This document shows, piece by piece, positions 1-20,244 of a stretch of 64,000 nt of DNA. Positions within the stretch are counted from its first letter, which is position 1, and every line of letters starts with the position of its first letter. The DNA comes from Pohlia nutans (Eukaryota; Streptophyta; Bryopsida; Bryales; Mniaceae). The position numbers and the translations under genes were made by a program. The stretch covers positions 17,817,501 to 17,881,500 of the forward strand of contig CM040094.1 in the NCBI GenBank assembly GCA_022496805.1, in the 5' to 3' direction. The notes under the pieces were generated by a model. It ran no database searches and had not been told where the DNA came from. It worked only from the letters and a program-made list of their open reading frames with translations.

Positions 1-324
1 CATCTGAGTTTAGGGTCGTTTTAAGGTCAACCTATAGTCGGCATTTTGAAAGTTCATAACTTATTCATAGTGTTCAAATAATGCATGCTAAAGTGCGTTG
101 GAAGCCTCTTGAACTTGCTAATAAGACCTACTGAAAATATTTTCAGTTTTATATTTGTAAATAGGCTCAGTTGGTAAGGTGAACGCTTTAAGGTATAGTT
201 TCCTGTAGAAGTTTCCACACGATCATCCCATCTGAATCTTTGTAATGGCAGTGGAACATCATCCATCATGGCCAAAACAAATTGACCTTTCAGTTACCCT
301 ACTGCAGTGTTACGATCATTTCCT

Positions 325-420
325 CAAGAATGAAACCGATTATGACACAAACAAGAAATTCAAGACTGCCACAAGAATGAAACCGATTATAACACAAACA
401 AGAAATTCAAGACTGCCACA
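325..420. repeat. 47 bp tandem duplication, two copies
   Basis: Two head-to-tail 47 bp units start at 325 and 372 with CAAGAATGAAACC. I see one base difference between them (TATGACAC against TATAACAC). The near identity points to a recent duplication. The rest of 1-467 shows no gene I can recognise. Confidence 0.9.
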
Positions 421-467
421 AGGGTTTACATCTCTCCTATGACATCATCTTCACAAGGTCGTCCTCG

Positions 468-729
468 CTTGGGGGTGCACTGTACTAAACATGTACGAGT
501 ATATGTGAGTGCACAAAAGGGCTAATTATTAATTTAAACACATCCGTACAACGTATACATACAATAAACACGTTTAGAATTGAAAATATTCACGTATACT
601 TACACTAAACATATATTTAAAACGGAATACATCTCTATACAAAGGTATTTAGACATATAACCTTGTGTATACAAGGGGGTTTTTAAAACGCACGTGATTC
701 TCAAAAGTAATGTAGAGCGCACCCCCGAG
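468..729. mobile_element. MITE with CT(T/C)GGGGGT ends and 8 bp TSD
   Basis: A 262 bp element runs from CTTGGGGGTGCACTGTAC to a matching inverted end, GCGCACCCCCGAG. It is flanked by CGTCCTCG (460-467) and CGTCATCG (730-737), seven of eight bases alike. Its ends match those of the elements at 19061-19313 and 24639-24966. It has no coding capacity. An 8 bp target duplication is typical of hAT or P-type transposases; the CTCGGGGG terminus is not a classic hAT end, so the superfamily is open. Confidence 0.7.
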
Positions 730-737
730 CGTCATCG

Positions 738-1356
738 CTGATGATTCTACACTCTCACTCTGGATCACATTTCTAACCCCCGCACGAACGTGCTGCATCT
801 ATAAACATACCGAATCAACAACTACACCGATCCACTAGAATACTTCGCAACAATAACTTCAAACCAAAAATCAGAAAAAAGAACATACCGGTAATTATAA
901 ACCCCCGCACTTCATGCACCTGATCACGGATTCCTTTTCCGATCGCTGAATGCGCTCGTAGACTGACTGTCATGAGCTCCCATTCCACACGCCACACCTA
1001 CCGACCGAGAACACGGATGCCGCTCTTCAGACCTCCAAAGTCCCCATTCAACACTCAAAAACACACGAATTTTTTTCCTGACAAGCTCTGCACAAACCTG
1101 ACGGAGCTGACGCATTCTGAAACCGTGTTCCACAAACTTGGATCATCAAAAACAACGAGCTATCTTTCTACCAGCAAAACGAAGGAGACGTGGTCAATGG
1201 AGGTTTTACATGGCGTGAGGCGTACGCGGAACCCTGATTCCGGAAATAATACCCAAAAAGCTAATGTGTTCACACTACCAGTAGACGGAGCTCGTGTTCA
1301 CACTGCAGTGAATATGGCTAAGGTTGAGGCACCTAAAACCGATCAGTCAAGACATT
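738..1356. other. Stretch with one unrecognised 133-codon ORF
   Basis: An ATG-started plus-strand ORF at 972-1373 encodes 133 residues rich in Thr, Ser, Arg and Lys. I see no domain, signal peptide or membrane segment. Minus-strand ORFs overlap it, as expected for a chance ORF in a less AT-rich patch. The phrase AACCCCCGCAC occurs twice (about 775 and 900). I do not call a gene here. Confidence 0.3.
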
Positions 1357-1590
1357 CACTATACATGGGATAGATGAATCGATATTTTGAGTATTTTCCT
1401 GTTTAGCAATAATTAATTATGAAGTTTTCATATTTTATTTTATTTTTTTGATAATTATTTGAAAAAGTACAAATTTTCAAAGTGAAAGTCATAGGTTTAC
1501 CTAAAACTGATCAGATGCTCTAATGTACAAATGAGGTACATCTTCTCTTTGAAAATCTAGAAATTAGGGTGATTGGTTTTGGGGCAGTGG
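1357..1590 (+). repeat. Dispersed repeat, uninterrupted copy
   Basis: This segment, from CACTATACATGGGATAGATG to the region of AAATCTAGAAATTAG, is similar along its length to 44898-45072 joined to 46051-46115. The second copy carries a 978 bp foldback at the position of TA 1526-1527 here. This copy therefore acts as the empty site for that insertion. The family is otherwise unknown to me. Confidence 0.75.
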
Positions 1591-3709
1591 TTGGTAATAG
1601 GACAACCAACCGTATTTGGTGTGTGTGTCACATACGGACAGGGCTTTTTTTTTCCTGGCTTTTTAGAGCCAGACTCCAATGTCATGGCATAATAGAGTGG
1701 TCTAAATCCAGAGGGACCACCTTCCATTGCATCCGTGGAGCAGTGCTACAGTGCAAAAAAAAAGCCCTGCATACGGAGTACTCGGAGTATTAGGCTCACT
1801 TTATACTTGGGGCCGGATTGAGGGTCGGTCCGAACTCTTCAAATTTCAATCAATTTCAACCAACAAGATTGCTCGATCTTTTCAAATCCAGCCCAAAGGG
1901 CTTTATACTAGGGTCGGGCCGGAAGGAGCAATTTTTCTTACATAGTGTCCTATGTGGCATGATTTTGGCTCCAAATCTTTAGGCCGGTTTGATGAAATCG
2001 GGACAAGGTTTGACATGGCAAGAACCCCAAACTTGGGCCAGATTGAATCAGGCCGGCCTTCCATTCAATCGCAGCCTGTGTATAAAATGGACCTTAGTCT
2101 GTAACACTATTTAAATCACTTAACTTGATCTAATTATTTGTTTTTATAGTTTAAAAATGGTGTCTTAGAGATGAATTATAAATTTACCATTTAAAAAAAA
2201 TTGCAGGATTTTTAGAAGAATTCTCACAATACATGTTTGTATACAAATTGTAGATTTCATATTTTGTGGTGAGAATTGACTTGGATGGAATCTTTCTTTT
2301 ATGTATGATTTCACATATAAAAACCAATGTCTTTGAATGAAATTATTTGAAATTCTTCCATTTTCATTTTATCAAGCGGCTAGTTATACCTTCGTATTTA
2401 CCTTAAATTTACTTTTACACCTTGTTTCTAGTGTTCAAATATGTAACTCCCTACAATCGAAGCGTTTCAGTAGTCTCTCTCCTAGTGGGGCAGAGACAAC
2501 AAATGCACACTAATTTTTATACAAAGGGTTAAAGGCATGTTTTAATGATAATTAGCGCCACATAGTACAAACTCCACTCACGATTAATTGTCTATTCGTT
2601 TTATTGTCTTCATAATTCTTGGTTATTTATATTTTCTTTTTTGAGTTATTTTTGGCAACCCTACTATGCCACTAGTACTACAATACACAAAATTCTTTAT
2701 TTAACTCCTAAACACCCAATTTACAAAATGTGGGCAATTTCGTACAAACCCATCATTGAAATTGTAACACATCCTAATTTCATTCTATTCCATGCATACT
2801 AATATTGTTGTACTCTCTACAACCTTCTCAAGCACGTGATTCATGTAAACATGAGAGAAAGATATAAACCGCTTATAGCGTTCAAAAACTAAATTACATC
2901 ATAGTTTTTTGAGAGTTATTATTATTATTATAGACAATTAAAAAATGACTACACAATGCAAGCCACAAACCAAGCACATATTCATCATTCAAACAATGAT
3001 GTTTATTTACAAGTCTCAAATTTGAATACTACAAATAAAACGGTGTGTAGTTTTACAAGTGGTGATGTACACACTAATTGGCATGACAAGTTAATAATAT
3101 CATATGTCACAATATGTTACTTTAATGCAATACAAAAAATATTACGATAATAAAATATTCATTCATAATATAACAATAGTATTCTAAGGTGTACGCACTA
3201 CACTATTTTTTCATTACAAGTACCTTATACCATAACTTGGTAGCAAATATAACACTCATTCATTGAGTTAATTACTTTTTACAAAAATTGCAGTTAGACA
3301 AATGTCAATTTCAAGAATACTCATTTTTCTTCCATGCGAAAATATTTGATTCTAAAGAAATAATAATCTGAGAAACTCAGTATTCATAAATTCTAGATTT
3401 TCTAATCAGCTATCTGTATTGTTCTAGGTCATATTGCACTAATTCTCAAGCTATTCTATTTTCTCATACTACACTATTTGGTGTACACTGTTCCTCTAAG
3501 ACTTCAAGCTAAGGCCAGTGACAAGTCATGGAACAAGTCAAAGAATATGGACAATGCTTCATGGTTGCTTGACCCATTTCGGTTCAATCATAGACTTTGA
3601 ACCTTGGCATGGTCAAAAATAAGACCTAAAGCTCAAAAGTTTTTAAGTTTTACATCTACATGCAAATGCCACAAGCAAGGAAAGTCAATTTCACTTCTGA
3701 CTTTATATA
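1591..3709. other. No gene seen; short inverted repeat
   Basis: Between about 1629 and 1780 the segment CAGGGCTTTTTTTTT occurs in inverted orientation on both sides of a ~100 bp spacer, each next to a CATACGG motif. Two GGGTCGG/GCCGG-rich stretches follow (1800-1930). From 2100 onward the DNA is AT-rich with only short random ORFs. Confidence 0.5.
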
Positions 3710-3985
3710 CCGTACCAGGAAGGCAGGGTCGGCAGAAAATAATTCCCCAAAAAAATGTCGAATAAATAAATAAATTTATCAAGTATTTTGTCGAAATCAA
3801 CAAAAATGAAGTCAACAAAAATCGTAGACAAAAAACAAAACAAAATGTTTAGCCGCTAGTAAAATTCAATGTTAGTTATTAATAGTCGAATTTTTAATAA
3901 TTATTTTTGAAAGTGCCGACCTCCACTTTTGAAACTTTTATTAATTATTCGACACAAAAGTGCCGACCTTGCCTTCCTAGTACGG
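3710..3985. mobile_element. TA-flanked MITE, CCGTAC family copy 1
   Basis: A 276 bp element has about 25 bp inverted ends beginning CCGTAC(C/T)AGGAAGGCA and continuing (A/G)GGTCGGCA. It is flanked on both sides by TA (3708-3709 and 3986-3987). The interior is AT-rich and non-coding. A second copy lies at 44224-44539. TA targets suggest mobilisation by a Tc1/mariner-type transposase. No coding partner is present in the window. Confidence 0.85.
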
Positions 3986-3989
3986 TACA

Positions 3990-4678
3990 CTTGGAATTTG
4001 ACTTTTAACTTTCCATAACAATTATTAGCAGTTGGGGGTTAGTCCATAATTCCCTAAGCGTCCATATTTTTGGACGATGTACAGGTTTCATCCACATCAT
4101 CTCATCCATCATGCATTTTTTGCAGTGTGAATTTTAAATTATAAATTTTATAGGAAGATAGTTTTATACATGTGAGAACTGATTTAAAAAGGGATAATGT
4201 GTTAAAATTGTATGAGTTATTTCATGTTGAAGTGAGTCACCAAAAATTTCTAAGATCTTAGTTCTAAAGTGTTCAAAACTGCTCTTGAAAAAGTGAACTC
4301 ATAACATAAAGCAACCAAATAATCTCCAAAAGTTACTACACTTAGACTAATACATTTCAACCAATCACAACAAATTTCATACATAGGTTGTCAATATCTT
4401 ATTTGAAATTGAATTACAAAAGAATTTTGAATTTTAAGTTTCAAATTTTATACAAAAATATTGGTGATTACAGTCATAAATTGAATTGCATAGATAGAAT
4501 TTTAAATTCATTATATACAACTCTTATTCATACATCAAGTTCAAAATATCCCTCTCAATTGCATTTTATTATGCATCTTTGCAAAATTTCCTAATTTGAA
4601 GAAGGTTGTAGTCATTTAGGGGTGAAAAGAATGTTATGTACAGTACTATAATGTTATGTTTCTCTTTATCTGTGTTGA
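3990..4678. other. AT-rich stretch, nothing recognised
   Basis: Only short ORFs (for example 4388-4594 plus) without features of a protein family. No repeat or RNA structure stood out. Confidence 0.5.
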
Positions 4679-4682
4679 TTAA

Positions 4683-5221
4683 CCCTTTGGGATCTAGTTA
4701 ATGAACCGATTTCAAATATGTGTTATGAAATGTTTGATAAATAACAAAAATGGAGTTGATGTAGAAAAAAAAAGTTGTCAATGTGTACATCACATTTGTA
4801 TGGTTGGATTTATCATATTTTTTATTAATTAAATTTATTTAAATTTTCAATACTTTCTTTTGAAATTCAATTAAAAATCCCAAATCAAAAAATTTTAATG
4901 ATAAATTTTTTTTGTAATGAATTTGGAATAATATGCACTATCAAGTGATATAATTCCCATTATTTGATGCTACTTATTCTAGAAAACCATTTTTAAGATT
5001 GCTCTTTTTGAACTAAAAATGAAATTTGTCATAATCCAATTTTTTACTTAAAGAATTAAAATCACAATATCTTCTTTTAAAGATCCAAACTATACAAATG
5101 GGAGTCAACAAACGCAAGAACCAACAAAATTTTGGATGGATGAAAATGTCACTATTTATAGTGAAAAGACGACTCAAAAATCATTTAGCATCCAAAAAAT
5201 GGATGTTGGCACATTAAAGGG
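4683..5221. mobile_element. TTAA-flanked MITE (539 bp)
   Basis: Starts CCCTTTGGGATC and ends CATTAAAGGG, with TTAA at 4679-4682 and 5222-5225. The inverted ends agree only over the first six bases (CCCTTT), so this is the weakest of the TTAA set. It is non-coding. TTAA duplication with CCC-starting ends is the signature of the piggyBac superfamily. Confidence 0.55.
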
Positions 5222-5225
5222 TTAA

Positions 5226-6065
5226 AATCTTGTTCATTGTTCACATTTATGATGCCTATTTTCATTCATTATTTCATTTCTAATGTTCAAGTTCCATTCT
5301 ATATTAGATTCGATATTAGACAATCTTTCGATTTCTAGTGTTGATCGTGCTGCCAAAGTCTACTGTATCCAAGCACTCTCAGCACCATACTCTCAAATGA
5401 TTATTTAAAGTTCAAAAATAAGGTTAAGAATCTAAAAATACAATATTATGAATTTTGATATATTTTCCTTTACATTTTTTTAATACGGCTTCTTCTCACA
5501 TCGAACTCTATTTTCTTGGTTGACAAGAAAGTTGTGAGTTGAGAGTGTCAAATGCTTGGTACTTTTTACAAGTAGAGTGGAGTTGTATCAACAATGTATG
5601 TGAGATATGTAAACTTTGAGGTGCAACACCTAATTACTCTTCATTTTTATATCAAGCATATTTTGTATAAAGTCTTCAAATGACATGAAAAAAATTTGGA
5701 GGTGACATATTACTTGATTTCAAACTTTTCTTAGCCAAAAAAAATTCCAAAAAGGTTGATCTTCTATGCACAAATGAGCTCCGAAAATTTGTTAGGAATT
5801 CATTTTGATTTTTTGACCTTTACATAGCTTTGCTGATTTTTCTATATCGTTTGCATAAAGAATTATTTTGATACAAAACTTGTTGGAGGTGGAAGAATGC
5901 TTGATTTCTCAACTTTTGTTAGTTGATTTTAATTCTAAAAAGCTTCACATTCTATGTTCAACTGGATTTTGACACTTTATATAATATAATTCTAAAAGCC
6001 TCACCTACTAATAATTGAATTATTCGTAAAGTCTTGTGAAAAGAGGGTTTAGGGCCTAGATTTGA
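5226..6065. other. AT-rich stretch, nothing recognised
   Basis: I see no credible ORF, RNA gene or repeat in this stretch. Confidence 0.5.
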
Positions 6066-6069
6066 TTAA

Positions 6070-6293
6070 CCCTTAAACGTCCCATGGGGATAGTATATAT
6101 GTTGTCGTATAATTGAGATTTTCTACCAACAAGAAACTCTAGATTGGGATCTTAATAGCTCACTACAACCGCATTGATATAAATCTCAACTTCTTTTCTA
6201 AACTCAAACCCATTAAAGTTGTGGATCCATTCCAAATACAACCAAATACACCGTATTCTTTCGGTTGCCAAGGCACGTTAAGACGTTTAGGGG
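6070..6293. mobile_element. TTAA-flanked MITE, family A copy 1 (224 bp)
   Basis: Inverted ends CCCTTAAACGTC and CCCCTAAACGTC, flanked by TTAA at 6066-6069 and 6294-6297. The interior (ATGGGGATAGTA and what follows) is clearly similar to the element at 34362-34575, making a two-copy family. It is non-coding and looks piggyBac-like by target and ends. Confidence 0.85.
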
Positions 6294-6297
6294 TTAA

Positions 6298-6961
6298 AGA
6301 GAGGATCAGCCCCTAAAAGTGAGAGAGGTGTCAAAACCTATAAAAAAAACCCAGGCATGAAAGTTTTGAACCATCGAAAATGGTCATAAATTTTTTTTGG
6401 GCTGGTGTTCTAAACGCGCCCCGGGATCACCCCTGACGTGCCCGACGCAAAATAGGGTCTGAAGAATCACTGGCAGAATCAACCACTAGCCTTAAATGGA
6501 TGGAGAATTAACCACTGGCGAATCAACCATTGGCAGCGAAGGAATATCCCAAAATACAATTATTTCTCATCCCAAATACACAGCTGACGCGGCCACGACC
6601 CGAGGATACTTTATTCCACAAACCAAATTTGATCAGACCAGCAGGTCAGCGTGGACTTCGCCTTCTGTATTTTGCCTCGGAATTAAAGCGCTGGAGTTTG
6701 CGTTTCTATGGATTTTCGAAAACAGTGCACCTATGATTCTCCAAAACACAAGCTTATTTTATGGATAATTCTAGTATTAATAAAATTATTTTTCAATCAT
6801 AGCCAATACCACTACAATTCTAACCCAAATGTTTTTACATTATTTCGATAATAGATGAATTAGGTATGAATTTTTCTCGGAATTTTCAAAGTAATATGTC
6901 ATATTTAGTCCATTTGTACCACTAGGTACCTCCCGTAAGCGCCCAAGAAAAGCAAAGGTTC
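6298..6961. other. No gene recognised; 90-codon ORF
   Basis: A plus-strand ORF at 6496-6768 (90 codons, ATG) and an overlapping one in another frame share a slightly less AT-rich patch containing a direct repeat of (A/C)AACCA(C/T)TGGC-type words. No domain is recognisable and I do not call it a gene. Confidence 0.35.
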
Positions 6962-6965
6962 TTAA

Positions 6966-7381
6966 CCCCCTAAGTGATCAAACAACCATTTTATGGTTGT
7001 TGCCCTTTCTTACATGCTGCCTAGGATGAAAAATATGCTTTTGTACAAAATAAAAATATTTTCCAATAGAAAATCAAGTGTGCTTTCTAAGCCAATTTGA
7101 ATCATGTTAATCAAAGTTAAACTCTACCGAGGAGAACTTTTCAAAGACAAAGACCTCAACATTGTCCTTGTGTCATAAATTTACTATCTTGGGAAAGTGA
7201 TGAAGTTCTCTCCTTTGAAAATTTTACCATTTTAATTTTAGAATAGAATGTCTAGTTTTAACCAATCACACCAAATTTCAAATTTTAAAAATAAATGCTT
7301 CTAGATTCATTAAATGAGTGTCTAAAATGTTTTTTTGAAAGCTTGATTGTACTGATAAATAAAACATCTATTATTTAGGTG
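6966..7381. mobile_element. TTAA-flanked MITE, family C copy 1 (416 bp)
   Basis: Starts CCCCCTAAGTGATC after TTAA (6962-6965) and ends TTATTTAGGTG before TCAA (7382-7385), a probable one-base decay of TTAA. Its interior, reversed, matches the element at 43817-44828, for example around the ATGTCTAGTTTTAACCAATC motif. Non-coding. Confidence 0.75.
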
Positions 7382-7385
7382 TCAA

Positions 7386-8373
7386 CCAAATCAAGCGAGG
7401 ATTGGTGCGTTGGAAAGCTACTGGAAAAATGTTCTAAATTCCAAATTTGCACCTCATTTGGGAGATTGTGGAAACATTGGCAAGCAATCAAAGTTATCTA
7501 AATGAACATGAGTTGAGGTTGGGGCAGCCGAGGTCATTTCTTGAAAAGTGCCCCATTGCTACAATTATAGCCAGCAGTGGCCAACAGAGCCGTATTTTCA
7601 TTTTTTTCGTTTTTTCTCTTCCAAAAATTTAAATGCCTTCTGGGCTGCCCGCCTAGGCCCTCTTGATGTTGAAAGGTTATGGTTGATTGTTCTAAAACCA
7701 CCAACTTAAGCAATCTGGCCTATTTTCGGCAGTGCTAAATTCAAAAAAAAAATATGACCACATTCGAAATAGGTTTTGATGAGAATTGCAAAAATTTGCA
7801 ACATCTAGTTCGCAATTTTCAATTTTATACAAAATTCCAAAGTGGAAAGTAACTTATGACCCATACATCACATACCAATTTTCTAAGTTCACACTTTGGT
7901 GTTCCTAGATTCCGCTCATGAGCTAACCCAAAACCACCAACTATTTCTTCGCAATACTTGAATAGTGAAATTGGTGGTTTTGAGTCTCAACTTTGATGGC
8001 CCCAAGAAAGCTCTACATGTCATAATTGGAGGAGGTGGTGGTTTTAGAGCATGGCCACCCATGGCCTCAGAGGGTCTCTGACCTCAAGAAGTGGATGAAA
8101 AGTTTCAAGGGGCCTTTCAAAATGCTTCTTGACTTTGGATTCTAGCGTGTTAGAAATTGGGCCTCGAAATCACTATTGAGTTGACTATTCAATGATTATT
8201 CCTCTCATTCTACTTGTGATTGGTCCATTGACTATTTAATGCGCACTTTTGATACGTGAAGGGCGTGCAAGGGTGGGGGAGTGTGAGTGCAAGGGCCCTT
8301 CACATGTAGATGAATAATTTGAGAGGGTTAGTCCTAGCGTGCATGGGTGAGAATGCTCTTAGGACATCCTACC
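7386..8373. other. No gene; short hairpins
   Basis: GGGGCAGCCGAGG near 7520 and CTGGGCTGCCCGCCTAGG near 7640 are rough inverted repeats. A tighter hairpin at 7929-7983 pairs AAAACCACCAACTATTTC with GAAATTGGTGGTTTT. I see no coding region. Confidence 0.45.
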
Positions 8374-8377
8374 TTAA

Positions 8378-9180
8378 CCCTTTAGTGCCTAGCAAGCCAG
8401 ATTATGGTCACTGCAACGTCGGAAATGCAAATAACAGAGAATCCGTGAAGAATTGGAACTTCAGTTCTGAAGTTCAGATTTGCGCACATACATTACGCAC
8501 CTTCCAGAAAAAGAAATTTTCAATTTGGAATTGTACAACTATCAAAATACCTATCAACAGAACGCAAAAATACTGCAAATACTTGAAAATACAGTAAATA
8601 CTTACAAATACAACATATGTATTGTGTAGTATTTCTTGTGTTTGGAAGTTTGTTATCTTGTTTTATTTTTTTGGATTGTGTTCTCTTCTTCATCTTCCAT
8701 TAGTGCATGTAATCCGATCTTGACTAATGTACCCACTCCTGTCAATTTTCAACGTATAAAATTTTGTCCTAAACCGTACATGGACAAGTCACTTTCACTT
8801 ATAAATCTCACAATAATTATGTGTGAGTCTATTTTTGATATGAAAGATTGCAACGGAGAGGTGTTGACATAGGGCATAGCTGAACGTCTTTGCTTTTATT
8901 TTTGAAAATTTACCTCAAATTCTATTTAACTTTGAAGTCACACACCCCCCAAAATCTCGTTTTTGAGCGTGCATTATACAGTTCAAATACATACTATAAT
9001 CTTCTGATCCCACCATCGGATGATTCTCAAATTTTAATAAAATGTGTGCTCTCAAGTTGAGAATAGAATTGTACGGTTACTTTCTAATTTAACCCATTCT
9101 ATTTTTGGTAGTCTCAACCACAGTGGAAAAACCCACTGAAATCCAGAGCTGTCTGCTACAGTACCATAGGCACTAAAGGG
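8378..9180. mobile_element. TTAA-flanked MITE (803 bp)
   Basis: Perfect 14 bp inverted ends, CCCTTTAGTGCCTA, with intact TTAA on both sides (8374-8377 and 9181-9184). This is the cleanest piggyBac-type structure of the window by ends plus target. The inner ORFs (8310-8597, 8636-8872) show no piggyBac transposase motifs, so the element is non-autonomous. It sits about 680 bp beyond the stop codon of the exoribonuclease gene. Confidence 0.9.
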
Positions 9181-9857
9181 TTAAAACCCAATTCATCAAG
9201 CATACAGGTCACAAAAAATGGTAGATAAAGAACTGAATTTTGCATGCAGAATGCATTAACTTGACACCTAACCCTTCACTTTTTGAGCGAAGAGAAGAGG
9301 ATGATAAGTGCGAGGGAATACTGCTTAGTTTAGAATTCAGTGGCCACAGAAATCTATTGAGACTACCCCTAACACAAATATGATAAGAGCTTGCAGATGA
9401 CCACATCTCTGCATACAGCAAGGACAGAATGATCTGGGCAAAGAAATAAATTATAAACAGTTTCAGGGTAAAACTTTCTTTTTAACACTAGCAAAAGCAT
9501 CTGGAAAGACTGCTATATCAGTCAAAAGCACAACTGCAAAGGATAAGTTAGCGCAAAACTTTAGAAGCTTAGTGGCGCTCCCCAAGCTGATCCAAATACA
9601 ATGCATTAAATACACAGTAAATGTCCCTCACGAGAGTGTTACACCGTAGTTGAAAGATAGGGTACAGTACACTCTCAAAGCATTCAACTAAACTAAGCAG
9701 TAACAGGCCCAACAGGCCTGTTAACAATGCTCCTAACAGGCCTCCCTCAACCTATTGCGGAGGAAGCCAGAAAGTAAATGAGCTACCTACACTCGGAAGG
9801 CACGATAATCTACAGAAAGAGAAAGAATGTGCTAACAAATCAGCTCATCTTTAGTCC

Positions 9858-17924
<8,067 letters not shown>

Positions 17925-18135
17925 GGCGCCTCAGCAGCAACAAAAAACAAAAAAAGAAAGAAAATTTCTTCACAGCAAAACTGCTGCTAAATTCAAAACC
18001 ACCGAACACTTGCGGAACGCATTTCCGATCAACGGGGGATCCTCCGATGTAACAACACTCTCTACTCAAGGAGAAGGTTCGAATTGGAAAAGGGCAACTA
18101 AGACGTCACGAAGCCGGGAAGACGACGGTGATGAA

Positions 18136-18214
18136 TTAGGGTTTCGAGAAGAACGCTCGTGTGAATAGAACTCTTCGAAGATATTCTTGTTGGATCACGG
18201 GCTCGCTTTATATA
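18136..18214 (-). promoter_or_regulatory. Promoter and leader of the exoribonuclease gene
   Basis: On the minus strand TATATAAA lies at 18207-18214, about 285 bp upstream of the start codon, which places transcription start near 18180. A telo-box, AAACCCTAA, lies at 18136-18144 within the presumed 5' leader. Telo-boxes are common in plant genes for translation and RNA metabolism. The start site is inferred from TATA spacing only. Confidence 0.6.
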
Positions 18215-18224
18215 CGACCTTTTA

Positions 18225-18940
18225 ATTTAAAGTAAAAGAAAATTGTAAGTTTACTTTTTATGCAAATTCTTACTTTTTGTTAGTGGAATTTTGAATTTCA
18301 CTATGCAATTTTTTCTCCTTAGAATATTACTTTTGTTTTAATTAAAAGATTAAATTAAAATGGCTAAGATAGATAAATGATAGATATGAACTCCGGTCTT
18401 CTTTTGAGGTTGGCGTAAATAAAGTGTCTGTTCGTTTTGACAATGAGCCAGTGCCCACCGGACAAAGGGCCATTGGTGCAAGACTACTCATTAAAATGGC
18501 TTACATTGTATAGTAATGGTTTTATAGTGCACTATATTCTCTCTTTTGATGTTCTTTCTGATATTTGGTGTAAAATTAAAATTAAAAGCGTTGATTAATG
18601 AATTACAAGCAAAGTAAAATAAATCACGTATATTGAAAAGTAAAATCTATGATCTACATCAAGAATTTTGGATCCCACTGATTTTGAACGATTTGAGTGC
18701 AATTTCCAATATTTCATGGCTACGTACGTTTTTTGCACTGATTCGCATCCTTGTGACTAATGCACTAATATGACATCATGCTCGTACAAGTGGATGTAAT
18801 ATTGATTCAGCACTATTGATAGATCTATTGAAAACGTGAGAATTCTTCACTCTATATAGTTGTCAAATGTCGTGTCATAATCGTCTTCAAATGTCAGTGT
18901 GTTTTTCGTGCGACATCATTTTTTCAATATCTAGAGTTTC
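18225..18940. other. Upstream intergenic DNA, nothing recognised
   Basis: AT-rich sequence between the gene's promoter and the SINE. No ORF or repeat of note. Confidence 0.5.
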
Positions 18941-19345
18941 TTTTTTTAACTATTCAGTCTGTTCGGACCCACAATAGGCCCCACCATAGCTTCCCAAGCT
19001 CTATCACCCATGGTTGGAATTGAACTTGAGACCTCCCAAGTACAAACCATGCTTTAAACCCTCGGGGGGTTTACTTCCAAAAAATTACAAATGGCGTGCA
19101 AAAAAATATAGGGCCCAAATAAATCTTGGAAGGTAATTTTTATAAATGAATTACATTAATATAGGATGCTAAAAATTGATTACAAGAATAATTATGAGAA
19201 TATTCATGAAAATATTACTAATTATAGTAAGAATTACTTTTATTTTAAGGGTACTTTTAAACGCCCTTTTTTCACACATGATACGCAAAATATACTAAAA
19301 GTAAACCCCCGAGTTTAAACCACTAACCCACCTAGAAGTCTTGAT
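18941..19345 (-). mobile_element. tRNA-derived SINE (Au-like), split by a MITE
   Basis: On the minus strand, removing the MITE at 19061-19313 and one copy of its target joins GGGTTAGTGGTTTAAAG to CATGGTTTGTACTTGGGAGG. This restores a pol III A-box-like stretch (GGGTTAGTGG) followed by a B-box-like stretch (CAAGTTCAATTCC). A body ending GTCCGAACAGACTGAATAG and a short A-run (plus strand 18941-18947) follows. This order is that of a tRNA-derived SINE and resembles the plant Au family. The 5' boundary is approximate. Confidence 0.7.
19061..19313. mobile_element. MITE with CTCGGGGG ends and perfect 8 bp TSD
   Basis: A 253 bp element with inverted ends CTCGGGGGGTTTACTT and CTCGGGGGTTTACTTT. It is flanked by identical TTTAAACC copies (19053-19060 and 19314-19321). 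The interior is AT-rich and non-coding. It interrupts a SINE, so it is younger than the SINE. Same terminal family as 468-729 and 24639-24966. Confidence 0.92.
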
Positions 19346-19439
19346 GTAAGCAATTGAACTTTTTTGATAATTATAAAAGAATGAAACCATTGGCAATTTT
19401 TTTGTTGTAGATATTTAATTCTTTTTTCAAAAAAAATTT

Positions 19440-19990
19440 GCAGTACATTACACAAGCATTTTTCATTATCTAAATTTTTTTTCACAATATTTTGATTTGT
19501 TTTTTGTCCAAAATTGTGATGGCAGATAGTTGTGAGCTTTTTTTATTTTTATTTTTTTAGCAGACTTTGAATGTTTTTAACGATGTGAAAAAACTCAATT
19601 TCTTTTTTTGCATTAAATTAAGGAGGAATTTTTCTGTACCTAGGATTTTTTTCAGAATATTATGAATTTTTTAATTTTTTGCCAAAATCGTGGTGGCTGT
19701 GAGCTAATTTTTTTGGCAATCTTTGGATGATTTTTTGCAATGTAAAAAGAGCTTTTTTCCAAGTTTTTATGCACAAAATCATGCAAGTACTTTTCTATAG
19801 CTAGAAAAAATTTCAAATTCTTCAATTTGAAGTTTTCTTTGTTTTGCCAAAATTCTTAAAGGTTGTGAGTTTTTTTTTTTTTTTTCAGCAGACTTTAGAT
19901 GTTTTTAGCAATGTAAAAAAAATCTTTTTATTCCAAATTTCTTTTGCACTCCATTAAATAAGCTTTTTTTCTATACCTAAAAAAATCTTC
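19440..19990. repeat. T-rich tandem repeat, ~165-175 bp unit, about 3 copies
   Basis: The phrase GCCAAAATTGTGATGGC and its variants recur at about 19508, 19682 and 19847. Each is followed by GTTGTGAG, a T-run, CAGACTTTGAATG or a variant, and a T-rich tail. Copies have diverged. No ORF crosses the array. Confidence 0.75.
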
Positions 19991-20244
19991 AAAACAATTT
20001 GAATTTTTATGTATACATATAACATACATATATAAAACACATATAACACCAAAACACATATAAATATTGAACCGTAAACAACCATGAGCATAAATGTTGT
20101 ATCTTTCAATAATCTCCCTCCCACCCTCTATCATTTTCATCAAGTATTGCATCCCCCTACAACAACAAAGGACATGTCTCGTCTTTGCCGCTGAAGAAAA
20201 TTGGTCACGATGGCAGCTACTCGAAAATGATGTCGAAACTTGGG

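Noticed and set aside
972..1373. 133-codon ORF as a protein-coding gene
   Set aside because: No recognisable domain, overlapping ORFs on the other strand, and no splice or promoter context.
4679..5225. Reading the TTAA elements as PIF/Harbinger MITEs with TTA/TAA targets
   Set aside because: The flanks are TTAA on both sides, which as a 3 bp TTA or TAA target would not give the same sequence left and right; the 4 bp reading fits all clear copies.
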